Below, one piece after another: positions 14,217 to 23,100 of a DNA stretch of 25,740 nucleotides (within the stretch, counting starts at the first letter, position 1; every line of letters starts with the position of its first letter). Source of the DNA: UBA5794 sp965368815 (GTDB taxonomy: Bacteria; Actinomycetota; Acidimicrobiia; Spongiisociales; UBA5794). Position numbers and translations under genes: made by a program. The notes under the pieces were generated by a model that did no database searches, was not told where the DNA came from, and was given only the letters and a program-made list of their open reading frames with translations. The stretch is taken from positions 1-25,740 of the forward strand of contig CBDUOH010000026.1 in the NCBI GenBank assembly GCA_965368815.1, given 5' to 3'.

Positions 14217-15706
14217 CCATGACGGATGATCTTGCCGATCTGTCGATCGCTGCCGCAGGTGCCGGACTTCGCGCCGGTACATTCTCCGCCGTGGAACTGC
14301 TTGACGCCGTCACAAAGCGGGCGTCGATGTCAGAGGCTCATCTCCATGCATTCCTGACGCTCGACCGCGACGGTGCAAGGGCGGCCGCGACGGCCGCAGA
14401 CGAGGCGCTCGCGGCGGGAGAGGATCTCGGTCCGCTCCACGGGATTCCCATCGCGCTCAAGGACAACATGTGCACCAAGGGCGTCGAGACCACCGCGGCA
14501 TCCCAGATATTGGCCGGCTGGAGCCCACCGTACGACGGGACGGCCGTGACGAGGCTGAGGGAGGCAGGTGCCGTTCTGGTAGGCAAGACCAACCTTGACG
14601 AGTTCGCCATGGGGTCGTCCACAGAGAACTCTGCATTCGGCGAGACCAGGAACCCATGGAACGCGGACTATGTGCCAGGCGGATCCTCCGGTGGCTCGGC
14701 CGCGTCGGTCGCCGTCGGATCCTCATTTGGTGCCTTCGGGTCCGACACAGGAGGATCCATCCGCCAGCCAGCGGCCCTGTGCGGCGTTGTGGGCATGAAG
14801 CCGACGTACGGTCTCGTATCTCGTTATGGCCTCATTGCGTTTGCGTCATCGCTCGACCAGATCGGACCTTTCTCGCGTACCGTCGAGGATTCCGCCTTGC
14901 TCCTCGATGCGGTTGCGGGTTGGGACCGGTTCGATGCGACGAGCATCAATGGTCCGGTTCCCGACCTTGCAGGATCGATCAGCAAGGGGGTTGCCGGCCT
15001 TCGTATCGGTGTGGTGCGGGAGCTGATGGGAGAGGGTATCGCCCCGCAGGTCAGAGCTGCGGTGTCAACGATGGCAGACAAACTCGCAGATGCCGGGGCT
15101 TCGGTAACAGAGGTCGGGCTCCCGAGTTCTGAGTTCGCTCTGTCTGCGTACTACCTCATCGCCCCCGCCGAGGCTTCGGCGAACCTTGCCCGCTTCGACG
15201 GCGTCCGCTACGGCCACCGGTCGGCGAGCGAGGGCACGACCGAGGACATGATGGCCGCATCGAGAGCCGAGGGTTTCGGTCCTGAGGTGATCCGGCGAAT
15301 TCTGCTGGGCACCTACGCTCTGTCGGCCGGCTACTACGACGCCTTCTACGGGCAGGCCCAGCGTGTTCGCACACTCGTCCGCAACGACTTCGCCGCTGCC
15401 TATGCCGACGTCGATGTCCTCATCTCGCCCACATCCCCGACAACAGCCTTTCGTGTGGGAGAGCGTGCCGCCGACCCCATCGCGATGTACTACTCGGACG
15501 TGTGCACGATCCCGTCGAACCTCGCCGGTGATCCAGCCATCTCCGTGCCGGTCGGGTTGGACGACGGCGGCTTGCCGATCGGGTTCCAGATCATGGCCCC
15601 GTCGCTCGGTGAAGAACGGATGTACCAGGTCGCCGCCACGGTCGAATCGCTTGCAGGATTCACGCAGCGCGCACCACTGGCGACGTCCGAAACGGTGGCG
15701 CCATGA
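14213..15706 (+). CDS. gatA: Asp/Glu-tRNA amidotransferase subunit A
   Basis: This 497-residue amidase-signature protein releases ammonia from glutamine and channels it to GatB. The Ser-cisSer-Lys triad is intact: Lys83 in ALKDN, cis-Ser158 in the GGSSGGSAAS loop, and the nucleophile Ser182 in GSDTGGSIRQP. The spacing between these residues (75 and 99) equals that of the Staphylococcus enzyme. Two starts are possible: GTG 14213 overlapping gatC by four bases, or ATG 14219. The upstream GAGGA (14204-14208) is better spaced for GTG, which I use. The end overlaps gatB by four bases (ATGA). With GatC and GatB it converts Glu-tRNA(Gln) to Gln-tRNA(Gln), and possibly Asp-tRNA(Asn). Confidence 0.97.
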   Translation: MTMTDDLADLSIAAAGAGLRAGTFSAVELLDAVTKRASMSEAHLHAFLTLDRDGARAAATAADEALAAGEDLGPLHGIPIALKDNMCTKGVETTAASQILAGWSPPYDGTAVTRLREAGAVLVGKTNLDEFAMGSSTENSAFGETRNPWNADYVPGGSSGGSAASVAVGSSFGAFGSDTGGSIRQPAALCGVVGMKPTYGLVSRYGLIAFASSLDQIGPFSRTVEDSALLLDAVAGWDRFDATSINGPVPDLAGSISKGVAGLRIGVVRELMGEGIAPQVRAAVSTMADKLADAGASVTEVGLPSSEFALSAYYLIAPAEASANLARFDGVRYGHRSASEGTTEDMMAASRAEGFGPEVIRRILLGTYALSAGYYDAFYGQAQRVRTLVRNDFAAAYADVDVLISPTSPTTAFRVGERAADPIAMYYSDVCTIPSNLAGDPAISVPVGLDDGGLPIGFQIMAPSLGEERMYQVAATVESLAGFTQRAPLATSETVAP

Positions 15707-17163
15707 CGAACCTGAACGGGTGGGAAGCGGTCATCGGGCTGGAGACACATGTCGAGTTGTCCACGAAGTCGAAGATGTTCTGCGGATGTCGGGCCGATAC
15801 GCCCGAAGACCCGAACACAGCATGCTGCCCCGTGTGCCTGGCTCTCCCAGGTGCACTCCCGGTACCCAACGTTGAAGCGATCGAGGGCATCGTCACCATC
15901 GGCACGGCCCTCGGGTGCACAATCAACGAGTCATCGCTGTTCTACCGCAAGAACTACTTCTATCCGGATCTTCCGAAGAACTACCAGATCAGCCAATACA
16001 CATTTCCTGTGTGCGAGTTCGGCAGACTCGAGGTCGATGTCGATGGTGAACCCACCGTGGTCGGGATCACCCGTGTGCACATGGAAGAGGACACGGGCAA
16101 GAGCTCTCATGTGGGTGACAACGGTGGCCGCATCCATGGCGCGAGCCACACGCTCCTCGACTTCAACAGGGCGGGTGTCCCACTCGTGGAGATCGTGACC
16201 GAGCCGGACATCACCACCCCGGAACAGGCGCGAGCGTATGGCGCCGAGCTCCAGCGAGTGGTGCTCGCGTTGGGTGTGTCCGACGCGAAGCTCGAGGCTG
16301 GCTCGATGCGTTTCGATGCCAATGTTTCGGTACGGCGTCCCGGCGAACCGCTCGGCACCCGGACCGAGACGAAGAACGTCAATTCACTCAGGTCGCTCCA
16401 ACGGGCGATCGCGTACGAGATCGGCCGCCAGATCTCTGTGCTTGAAGGCGGCGGTGACATCATCCAGGAGACCCGGCATTGGAACGAGGACTCCGGAGTG
16501 ACGACATCGATGCGCACAAAGGAGGAGTCCGAGGACTACCGCTACTTCCAGGACCCCGATCTGTTACCTCTCGAGGTTTCGACGGATTGGCAGTCCCGGG
16601 TGCGCGATGCATTGCCAGAACTCCCGTCCGAGACACGGCGTCGGTTCATGTCGGCTGGGGTCGACGCGGCGACAGCTGAGATTCTCGGGGACAACCCTGC
16701 GATCGCCCGACTGTTCGGCGATGCCGTTGAGCTCGGCGCGCCCGGAAGGTTGGTCGGCAACTGGCTCACCGGCGAAGTGGTTGCACACGCACGGCGACAG
16801 GAAACCGAGGTTTCCGAGTCGTCGCTGACGGCGCATCACCTCGTGGAGTTGGCACAGATGGTCGAGGCTGGCAAGCTGTCGTCGTCGGCTGCCAAGGACG
16901 TGCTCACTCGGGCGATGGAGGGGGAGGGGGCTCCGGCCACCATCGCACAAGCGCAGGATCTGTTGCAGGTCTCCGATTCCGGAGCTCTTGAGGAGGCCGT
17001 CGATGTCGTCATCGCCGACAATCCCGATGCTGTCGACAAGATCAAGGCGGGTGACAGCAAGCCGATCGGGTTCCTCATGGGACAGGTCATGCGTCACATG
17101 GGCGGCAAGGCCGATCCGGGCATGGTGCAGAAGATTCTCCGAGACAAGACACAAGGATCATGA
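15703..17163 (+). CDS. gatB: Asp/Glu-tRNA amidotransferase subunit B
   Basis: This 486-residue subunit phosphorylates the misacylated glutamate or aspartate and replaces the phosphate with ammonia from GatA. GLETHVEL (9-16), the zinc-site cysteines in FCGC and CCPVCLALPGALPV, YPDLPKNYQISQY and the helical region with RTKEESEDYRYFQDPDL are all present. The C-terminal YqeY-like tRNA-binding tail ends in GFLMGQVMRHMGGKADP. Length is normal. Four-base overlaps at both ends link it to gatA and serA. The tRNA-Gln in this window begins with a U1-A72 pair, the known determinant by which bacterial GatCAB selects tRNA-Gln. Confidence 0.97.
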   Translation: MTNLNGWEAVIGLETHVELSTKSKMFCGCRADTPEDPNTACCPVCLALPGALPVPNVEAIEGIVTIGTALGCTINESSLFYRKNYFYPDLPKNYQISQYTFPVCEFGRLEVDVDGEPTVVGITRVHMEEDTGKSSHVGDNGGRIHGASHTLLDFNRAGVPLVEIVTEPDITTPEQARAYGAELQRVVLALGVSDAKLEAGSMRFDANVSVRRPGEPLGTRTETKNVNSLRSLQRAIAYEIGRQISVLEGGGDIIQETRHWNEDSGVTTSMRTKEESEDYRYFQDPDLLPLEVSTDWQSRVRDALPELPSETRRRFMSAGVDAATAEILGDNPAIARLFGDAVELGAPGRLVGNWLTGEVVAHARRQETEVSESSLTAHHLVELAQMVEAGKLSSSAAKDVLTRAMEGEGAPATIAQAQDLLQVSDSGALEEAVDVVIADNPDAVDKIKAGDSKPIGFLMGQVMRHMGGKADPGMVQKILRDKTQGS

Positions 17164-18767
17164 CGAACAGAAACGACAAGCAGACCTCGCGACCAGTCGT
17201 CGTGGTCGCAGAGGCGATAGCCGAGGCTGGGATCGACGCACTCGCCGAGAAGTGCGAGGTCAGGGACCTCGTGGGCGCCGACCGCTCGGAGGTCGTTGCA
17301 GCGCTCAAGGACGCCGCGGCCCTCATCGTGCGATCGGCCACCGATGTCGATCGCGCCATGATCGAATCTGCACCGCTGCTCGAGGTGGTCGGACGGGCGG
17401 GCATCGGCGTCGACAACATCGACCTTGAAGCGGCAACGGAACACGGTGTCATGGTTGTCAACGCTCCGAACGCCAACACCATCTCGGCGGCAGAGCACAC
17501 GATGGCGCTGATACTTGCCCAAGCCCGCCGGATCGCCGAGGCCGACGCGAGCCTGCGCGAAGGTCGCTGGGACCGAAACAAGTTCGAGGGCGTCGAGCTC
17601 CACGGCAAGACACTCGGTGTGCTCGGCCTCGGCAAGATCGGAACCCTGGTGGCCCAACGTGCATCATCGTTCGGCATGGCGCTGATCGCATATGATCCCT
17701 ACGTGTCGGCCGAGCGTGCTCGCCGTCTCGGTGTCGAGCTCCTACCTCTGGACGAAGTCCTCGCCCGCGCCGACGTCATCACGATCCACCTCCCTCGCAA
17801 CGCCGAGACGGAGAACCTGGTCAATGCCGACTCGATTGCCACGATGAAGGATGGCGTTCGGATCATCAACGTGGCACGGGGCGGAATCCTCAACGAGACT
17901 GATCTTGCCGATGCCGTTGTCAGCGGCAAGGTCGGTGGTGCCGCGGTCGACGTCTTCGATATCGAGCCCAAGACCGACAGTCCTCTGTTCAAGCTCCCTC
18001 AGGTCACTGTGACGCCACACCTCGGTGCCAGCACAAGGGAGGCGCAGGACAAGGCCGGCGTCGCGGTCGCCCAAGCCGTGGCCGAAGCCCTGTCTGGTCA
18101 GCTTGTCCTGTCTGCGGTGAACCTCGATCTCGGGGCAACGGTTTCGGCCGAGGTCAAGCCGTACATCGCCCTGGCAGAACAGCTCGGGCGCATCTTCGTC
18201 GTCCAGGCCAAGGGCCTACCGAGCGAACTCGTGGTGACCGCTAAGGGGCGGCTCGCCAGCGAGCCGGTACGTCCCCTTGCGCTGTCTGCGCTCAAGGGTG
18301 CCTTGTCGGGCTCGACCGAGGAGACCGTCTCGTACGTCAACGCTCCACTCATTGCTGCCTCAAAGGGGGTAGCGGTGGTGGAGGAAGCCCAGCCCGACCT
18401 CGACGACTATCAGTCCGTGATTCGTCTCACGGGTGTGGTGGATGGGGTGGAACGGACCGTCGCAGGAACGGTGATGGCTCGGAAAGGCCCCTCGCTCGTG
18501 GGAATCGACGGTTATGCAATCGAGGTGCCCCTGACGCGCCACATGTTGCTCGTCCGCAACGACGACTCTCCAGGATGTATCGGTCGGGTCGGGACGTTCC
18601 TCGGTGAACTCGGTTGCAACATCGCCGATATGGTCGTCGGCCGTGGGCCCGACGGATCGGGCGCCGTGATGGGCATCGCAATCGACAGTGGTCTCACCAA
18701 CGCCGACCTCGACAGCATCCTTGCCCTCGAGGGCATCGCTGCTGTGCGATACATCGAGCTGCCGTAG
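17160..18767 (+). CDS. serA: D-3-phosphoglycerate dehydrogenase, long ACT-domain type
   Basis: This 535-residue NAD-dependent enzyme makes 3-phosphohydroxypyruvate, the first step of serine synthesis. The substrate domain is split around the Rossmann domain, whose motif GLGKIG is at 156-161. The catalytic set is Arg240 (INVARGG), Glu269 (DVFDIEP) and His287 (VTPHLGA). An intervening allosteric-substrate-binding domain (about 320-450) is followed by an ACT domain starting at MLLVRNDDSPG (about 460-535), where serine usually binds. This four-domain architecture matches the mycobacterial type. It overlaps gatB by four bases, so serine synthesis is translationally tied to the amidotransferase operon. 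Feedback inhibition by L-serine is expected from the architecture. It converges with pgpA after 15 bases. Confidence 0.96.
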   Translation: MTNRNDKQTSRPVVVVAEAIAEAGIDALAEKCEVRDLVGADRSEVVAALKDAAALIVRSATDVDRAMIESAPLLEVVGRAGIGVDNIDLEAATEHGVMVVNAPNANTISAAEHTMALILAQARRIAEADASLREGRWDRNKFEGVELHGKTLGVLGLGKIGTLVAQRASSFGMALIAYDPYVSAERARRLGVELLPLDEVLARADVITIHLPRNAETENLVNADSIATMKDGVRIINVARGGILNETDLADAVVSGKVGGAAVDVFDIEPKTDSPLFKLPQVTVTPHLGASTREAQDKAGVAVAQAVAEALSGQLVLSAVNLDLGATVSAEVKPYIALAEQLGRIFVVQAKGLPSELVVTAKGRLASEPVRPLALSALKGALSGSTEETVSYVNAPLIAASKGVAVVEEAQPDLDDYQSVIRLTGVVDGVERTVAGTVMARKGPSLVGIDGYAIEVPLTRHMLLVRNDDSPGCIGRVGTFLGELGCNIADMVVGRGPDGSGAVMGIAIDSGLTNADLDSILALEGIAAVRYIELP

Positions 18768-18782
18768 ACGCTGTTCAGCTTC

Positions 18783-19235
18783 TCAGAAGAAGAGCCACCA
18801 CGAGAGCCAGCCGGCTCCGAGACCGTAGAGCCCTGCGACGACGTCATCCATCGCGATGCCGAGCGCGCCGGGGAGACGCTCGGCCAGGGCGACGCCAGGG
18901 AGTACTTTGAAGATGTCCGCCAGTCGGGCCACGACCACCGCGATCACCCATGGCCACCCGGTGAGGCCGACGACGGCGACGAACGTGCCAGCCATCTCAT
19001 CGATGACTATCCAACCCGGGTCGGCGTGGTCATCGGCGAACGGTTTCGCTGACCACAGTGCCAGGACCGCCACGACACCGAACACCGCGGCGTGGGACCA
19101 CCAAGGGTTGTCCCACGTCAGGTAGGCCACGATCGCGGCAAGCGCTGCACCGAATGTTCCCGCACCGTTGTCGGAATGCCAGAGGCGGGACGGAATGAGT
19201 CCGACGGAGAACCCAGAGGCAATGAATCGGTGCAT
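18783..19235 (-). CDS. pgpA: phosphatidylglycerophosphatase A
   Basis: This 150-residue membrane protein removes phosphate from phosphatidylglycerol phosphate. It has the family's blocks in order: GFSVGLIPSRLW, DNGAGTFGAALA (22-33), DPGWIVIDEMAGTFVA with the acidic DE pair, RLADIFKVLP and LGIAMDDVVAGLYG near the end. Three to four hydrophobic stretches lie between. The open frame extends to 19298. I chose the ATG at 19235 because TACCGT on the minus strand sits six bases upstream and because MHRFIASGFSVG is the usual PgpA beginning. It is divergent from the S9 peptidase gene. The size is close to the E. coli enzyme (about 170 residues) but slightly shorter at the N-terminus. Confidence 0.88.
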   Translation of the reverse strand: MHRFIASGFSVGLIPSRLWHSDNGAGTFGAALAAIVAYLTWDNPWWSHAAVFGVVAVLALWSAKPFADDHADPGWIVIDEMAGTFVAVVGLTGWPWVIAVVVARLADIFKVLPGVALAERLPGALGIAMDDVVAGLYGLGAGWLSWWLFF

Positions 19236-19240
19236 CGGGC

Positions 19241-19252
19241 CACGGTACCGTG
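19241..19252. repeat. perfect 12-base palindrome over the pgpA promoter
   Basis: CACGGTACCGTG contains the pgpA -10 hexamer (19242-19247, minus strand) and reads the same on both strands. It may simply reflect the TACCGT motif occurring twice around a shared GGTACC core. Confidence 0.4.
19242..19247 (-). promoter_or_regulatory. -10 hexamer for leaderless pgpA
   Basis: TACCGT on the minus strand ends 6 bases before the ATG at 19235, deciding the start against the longer open frame. Confidence 0.6.
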
Positions 19253-19341
19253 CGGCGCAGCGAGATCCTGCCTTTGATGGATGGAGACCCCGGCTCACTT
19301 CTTTGCTGATCAGGTCGCTGCCACAGCGAAGCCGGATTCGA

Positions 19342-19347
19342 TAGGGT
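19342..19347 (+). promoter_or_regulatory. -10 hexamer for the S9 peptidase gene
   Basis: TAGGGT would give a short leader of about 20 bases containing AAAGGAA (19363-19369) ahead of the GTG at 19375. The spacing differs from the leaderless genes, so this transcript is probably led by a normal ribosome-binding site. Confidence 0.45.
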
Positions 19348-19374
19348 GGTTCCGGTTTCTCGAAAGGAAGTACC

Positions 19375-21285
19375 GTGCGTCCTGATCAGCTCGGCGGATT
19401 TCGAATCCCCTCAGATGTGCAGCGCCACCCGAAGGGGGACGCGGTCGTGTTCGTGACCACGCAGATGGACCTTGAGCAGGACACGTATCTGCGGCACCTA
19501 TGGACCTGCGAGGCTGGCACGGTCGCTCGCGTGACAGAAGGCGACGCTGACCACTCACCCCGATGGTCGCCTGACGGGTCCGCCCTTGCGTTCCTGCGGA
19601 AGGATGCCGACGAAAAGGCGAAGCCGCAGCTCGCGCTGCGCGGTAACGACAGGGTTGTGCGGATCATCACCGACTTCGACCTCGGGGTCTCCGAGCTCGC
19701 ATGGTCCCCGGACGGGAGGACCATTGCGGTCGTCAGTTCCGAGTACATAGACGGAATCGAGGACGTCGAGGAGCGTGAGCGTAGACCACGACGAATCCAG
19801 GAACCCGCATTTAGGTTCGACAACAAGTCGTGGACGTACAACGTCAGATCCCACATATGGCTCGTCGACGTTGCAACAGGGGCCACGACCCAGTTGACCA
19901 GTGGTGCCTACTCACAGACCCATCCAGCGTGGTCGCCCGACGGAGAAACTATTGCGTTCCTTTCAGCGACTGAGGCGCGCCCATGGATGGAGTTCCTCAA
20001 CACGGTCTACACGGTGCCGGCCCGGGGAGGCGAGGAACCGACGGCGGCCACCGATCGCGGGAACTGGGCGTGGTGTGGGTACGACGGAAGCGGTGAGCTC
20101 CTTGCGCTTGGAATCGCAACCGACGCGCCGACGCTCGAGTTGACACAGATCCATCGACTCGACGGACCAAGCGGCACCCGGGCAATCACGAGTACGGACC
20201 GGCACGTGCTGTCGGGCGGTGTTGCGGGGTCAGCACTGAATCCGCAACCTGTCGGGGATGGCATCGTGCTCGCCGTTGCACAGGACCGTGGCGCCGAGCA
20301 TCTGGTTGCCTTCAGCGAGGCAGGGGAGGAAGTTCGAGTCGGAGGGCAACGTGTCGTGACGAGTTTCGCCGCCGATGCCAGCGGGGACATGACGATCACG
20401 GTGTCATCACCCACATCACCGGGCGAGGTCGTTGCCGTGACGAGCGACGGCTCCGAGTTGGTCCTGACCGAGCTCAACGCCGCGTTCATCGCCGAAGCCA
20501 ACCTGATAGAGCCCGATGAGTTCACCTTCGACTCCGACGGTCACATGATCCACGGATGGGTGTTCCTCCCCGATGGTGACGAGGCTGTTCCGTTGTTGTT
20601 CAACATCCACGGTGGACCCGCCGCCCAGTACACGTGGGGTTTCTTCGACGAGTTCCAGGTGTATGCGGGTGCCGGCTACGGGGTCGTTGCAGTCAACCCG
20701 CGCGGTTCGTCGGGATATGGGCAGAATCACGTCAATACGCCCGTGGGCGAATGGGGCAAGGAGGTTCCGGCCGACCAGCTCGACCTCAAGTCCGCCCCTT
20801 ACGCCGCCGCCGATCAGTTTCCGAGATTGGACCTGGAACGCCTCGGCATCATGGGCGGTTCGTACGGGGGCCTCTCGACCGTGATGATCACCTCCATGGA
20901 CCAGACCTACAGGTCGGCGGTGGCTGAACGAGGCGTCTACAACTGGTTGTCGATGGCCGGGACCTCGGACATCCCGTTCTTCATCCCTTTGTATCTCCGT
21001 GCCGAGATGCCTTCTGGAGCGCTTGACCTATGGGAGGCCAGTCCGCTCGCCAGGGCGCACGCCATCGAGACACCGACGCTGATCATCCACTCGGAGCACG
21101 ATTTCAGATGCCCGATCGAGCAGGGACAACAGCTGTTCACACTGCTGGCAACCAAGGGTGTCGAGACCGAGCTCTTGTTGTTCCCGCCCGGGGAGGGTCA
21201 CGAGCTGTCCCGCTCCGGGAAGCCGAAGCACCGCAAGGAGCGCTTTGAGGCGATCCTCGCATGGCATGGTGATCATCTGCTGTGA
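19375..21285 (+). CDS. S9-family serine oligopeptidase (acylaminoacyl-peptidase/DPP-like)
   Basis: This 636-residue protein has an N-terminal beta-propeller (about 15-370) with WD40-like/PD40 signatures HSPRWSPDGSALAF, LAWSPDGRTIAV and HPAWSPDGETIAF. A C-terminal alpha/beta hydrolase domain follows (about 385-636). The triad is Ser496 in GGSYGG, Asp576 in HSEHDFR and His609 in EGHELSR. HGGPAAQY is the oxyanion-hole segment. No signal peptide is seen, so it is likely cytosolic and trims short peptides or acylated N-termini that reach the active site through the propeller. The GTG start has a clear AAAGGAA. It is divergent from pgpA and 87 bases ahead of ilvE. Exact specificity (dipeptidyl, acylaminoacyl or other) is not readable from the sequence. 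Confidence 0.93.
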   Translation: MRPDQLGGFRIPSDVQRHPKGDAVVFVTTQMDLEQDTYLRHLWTCEAGTVARVTEGDADHSPRWSPDGSALAFLRKDADEKAKPQLALRGNDRVVRIITDFDLGVSELAWSPDGRTIAVVSSEYIDGIEDVEERERRPRRIQEPAFRFDNKSWTYNVRSHIWLVDVATGATTQLTSGAYSQTHPAWSPDGETIAFLSATEARPWMEFLNTVYTVPARGGEEPTAATDRGNWAWCGYDGSGELLALGIATDAPTLELTQIHRLDGPSGTRAITSTDRHVLSGGVAGSALNPQPVGDGIVLAVAQDRGAEHLVAFSEAGEEVRVGGQRVVTSFAADASGDMTITVSSPTSPGEVVAVTSDGSELVLTELNAAFIAEANLIEPDEFTFDSDGHMIHGWVFLPDGDEAVPLLFNIHGGPAAQYTWGFFDEFQVYAGAGYGVVAVNPRGSSGYGQNHVNTPVGEWGKEVPADQLDLKSAPYAAADQFPRLDLERLGIMGGSYGGLSTVMITSMDQTYRSAVAERGVYNWLSMAGTSDIPFFIPLYLRAEMPSGALDLWEASPLARAHAIETPTLIIHSEHDFRCPIEQGQQLFTLLATKGVETELLLFPPGEGHELSRSGKPKHRKERFEAILAWHGDHLL

Positions 21286-21291
21286 CACCGC

Positions 21292-21316
21292 ATGCAAACA
21301 CGTTGGTCGGTTGCAT
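21292..21316. repeat. inverted repeat after the S9 peptidase gene
   Basis: ATGCAA and TTGCAT form six-base arms around 13 bases, just after the stop codon at 21285. A further imperfect GC-rich dyad lies around 21345-21358. No T-tract follows, so a terminator role is uncertain. Confidence 0.25.
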
Positions 21317-21360
21317 CGTGCCTGGGCGGGCGGTCGCTGCGCTAGCGGCGCCGACGGTGC

Positions 21361-21366
21361 CAAACT
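21361..21366 (+). promoter_or_regulatory. weak -10 hexamer for ilvE
   Basis: CAAACT ends exactly 6 bases before the ATG at 21373 and differs from TANNNT only at its first base. AGGGG lies too close to the ATG to be a normal ribosome-binding site, so a leaderless start is the better guess. Confidence 0.35.
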
Positions 21367-21372
21367 AGGGGC

Positions 21373-22287
21373 ATGGAAGCCACGCAATACATCTGGATGG
21401 ACGGGTCCCTCGTGCCATGGGACGACGCCAAGGTTCACGTGCTCTCTCACGGTCTCCACTACGGGACCGGTGCCTTCGAGGGCATCCGCGCGTACGACGG
21501 ACCGGACGGTACCTCGGTATTCCGTCTGACCGATCACATGGACCGCCTCGCCCGTTCGGCGAAAGCGTTCGGGATACCGCTTTCGTACACCGTTGATGAG
21601 CTCGTCGAGGTGGCCAAGGAGCTGCTGCGAGTCAACGAGCTGTCATCCGGCTACATCCGACCGATCACGTTCTTCGGTACCGGTTCGATGGGGCTGAATC
21701 CGGCAGGTGCCGGAGTACACATGATCATGGCTGCCTGGCCGTGGGGTGCCTACCTCGGCGAGGACGGACTTGAGAAAGGCATCCGGGTCGCCGTCTCTTC
21801 GTGGCGCCGGATAGGTCACAACGCATTCATGCCAGATGCCAAGGGAACCGGGGGATACATCAACTCGGTGCTCGCCAAGTCGGCAGCCATCAAAGGCGGA
21901 TACGACGAAGCGCTCATGCTCAACGAGGACGGACTCATCGCTGAGGGCAGCGGGGAGAACATCTTCATGATCCGGAACGGCATCGTCCATACGCCGCCGA
22001 CGTCGGCCGGGGCTCTGGACGGCATTACGCGTGACTCGGTCTATCGCCTACTGGAGGAAGACGGGTACACGCTCAAGGAGTCGGCGATATCACGAACGGA
22101 TCTGTACTACGCAGATGAGGTGTTCTTCACCGGTACTGCCGCAGAGGTCACCCCCGTCCGCGAGATCGACGACCGGCCGGTCGGTGACGGGACTCCCGGC
22201 CCTGTCACCCGACGCGCCCAAGAACTGTTCATGGGTACCGTGACCGGAAAGCTGGACCTCCACCCTGAATGGCGCGAGTACATCTAG
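21373..22287 (+). CDS. ilvE: branched-chain amino acid aminotransferase
   Basis: This 304-residue fold-type IV PLP enzyme interconverts valine, leucine and isoleucine with their 2-oxo acids. IWMDGSLVPWDDAKVHVLSH (7-26) and HYGTGAFEGIRAY are the standard beginning. Lys157 in DAKGTGGYINS is the cofactor lysine, and EGSGENIF (in the second half) is the conserved cofactor/substrate segment. GTAAEVTPVREID close to the end is also typical. Length matches short bacterial IlvE proteins. D-amino-acid and aminodeoxychorismate-lyase relatives share the fold, but the start and the RPITFFGTGSMGLNP segment favour IlvE. It is 48 bases ahead of the FAH-family gene, with a small hairpin (22296-22310) between. 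Confidence 0.93.
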   Translation: MEATQYIWMDGSLVPWDDAKVHVLSHGLHYGTGAFEGIRAYDGPDGTSVFRLTDHMDRLARSAKAFGIPLSYTVDELVEVAKELLRVNELSSGYIRPITFFGTGSMGLNPAGAGVHMIMAAWPWGAYLGEDGLEKGIRVAVSSWRRIGHNAFMPDAKGTGGYINSVLAKSAAIKGGYDEALMLNEDGLIAEGSGENIFMIRNGIVHTPPTSAGALDGITRDSVYRLLEEDGYTLKESAISRTDLYYADEVFFTGTAAEVTPVREIDDRPVGDGTPGPVTRRAQELFMGTVTGKLDLHPEWREYI

Positions 22288-22295
22288 TCGATACC

Positions 22296-22310
22296 CGGGC
22301 ACCATGCCCG
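22296..22310 (+). terminator. small hairpin between ilvE and the FAH-family gene
   Basis: CGGGCA-CCA-TGCCCG forms a perfect six-pair stem with a three-base loop, nine bases after the ilvE stop. No T-run follows. It may be a weak or factor-dependent terminator, or an RNA-stability element. Confidence 0.3.
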
Positions 22311-22335
22311 ATCGTGTCGCCCAACCGGAGCAACC

Positions 22336-23100
22336 ATGAAGATCGTACGTATTGACGCCGAGGCCGACGACATCACGTACGGCACGGTGGAACCTGATGG
22401 CATCCGGTTGTACCACGGTTCGCCGTTCTTCCACTGGGAGCGCTCTGAGACCGTCTTGCCCATCACCCAGGTCAAGCTGCTGTCCCCGGTGATACCGACA
22501 AAGGTGGTGGCTGTCGGGAAGAACTACGTCGACCATGCCGCCGAGATGGATTCGGATGTCCCGGAGAACCCGTTGATCTTCCTCAAACCTCCGACGTCGG
22601 TCATCGGACCCCTGTCGCCCATCCGCATACCGAGCGCGTCCTCTCTGGTGCATCACGAAGGGGAGCTTGCTGCCGTCATCGGCAAGGTCACTCGCAACGT
22701 GGACCCCGTCGATGTCAGCTCGCACATTCTCGGATTCACCGCCGCAAATGATGTGACTGCCCGCGATCTCCAGAAGTCAGATGGCCAATGGACCCGAGCC
22801 AAGGGCTTTGACACGTTCTGTCCACTCGGGCCCGCGATCGATACCGAGTTCGACCCGGCAGAACCCAATCGGATCACCTGCTCGGTCAACGGCGAAGTCC
22901 GCCAGGAAGGCAACACGAGCGATCTCGTCTTCGATGTGGACCACATAGTGTCCTTCATCTCCTCCGTGATGACACTGCTTCCGGGAGACGTCATCCTCAC
23001 GGGCACGCCTGCAGGTGTCGGGCCCCTGGTTGCCGGTGACCGCGTCGAGGTCGACATCGAAGGTATCGGCACCCTGATGAACCCGGTGGCCGGTCCATGA
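22336..23100 (+). CDS. fumarylacetoacetate hydrolase (FAH) family protein
   Basis: This 254-residue protein belongs to the FAH family, which includes 2-oxo-acid hydratases, decarboxylases, acylpyruvases and oxaloacetate decarboxylases. The N-terminal cap (1-45) precedes PTKVVAVGKNYVDHAAEM (54-71). The metal ligands are Glu108 and Glu110 (HHEGELAAVIG) and Asp139 (NDVTARDLQ). KGFDTFCPLGP and DVILTGTPAGVG are diagnostic. All catalytic-metal residues are present, so it should be active, but the substrate cannot be decided. It begins after CCGGAG (22324-22329) and overlaps gltX by four bases. A link between this enzyme and a tRNA synthetase is not obvious; the shared transcript may be for convenience. 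Confidence 0.85.
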   Translation: MKIVRIDAEADDITYGTVEPDGIRLYHGSPFFHWERSETVLPITQVKLLSPVIPTKVVAVGKNYVDHAAEMDSDVPENPLIFLKPPTSVIGPLSPIRIPSASSLVHHEGELAAVIGKVTRNVDPVDVSSHILGFTAANDVTARDLQKSDGQWTRAKGFDTFCPLGPAIDTEFDPAEPNRITCSVNGEVRQEGNTSDLVFDVDHIVSFISSVMTLLPGDVILTGTPAGVGPLVAGDRVEVDIEGIGTLMNPVAGP

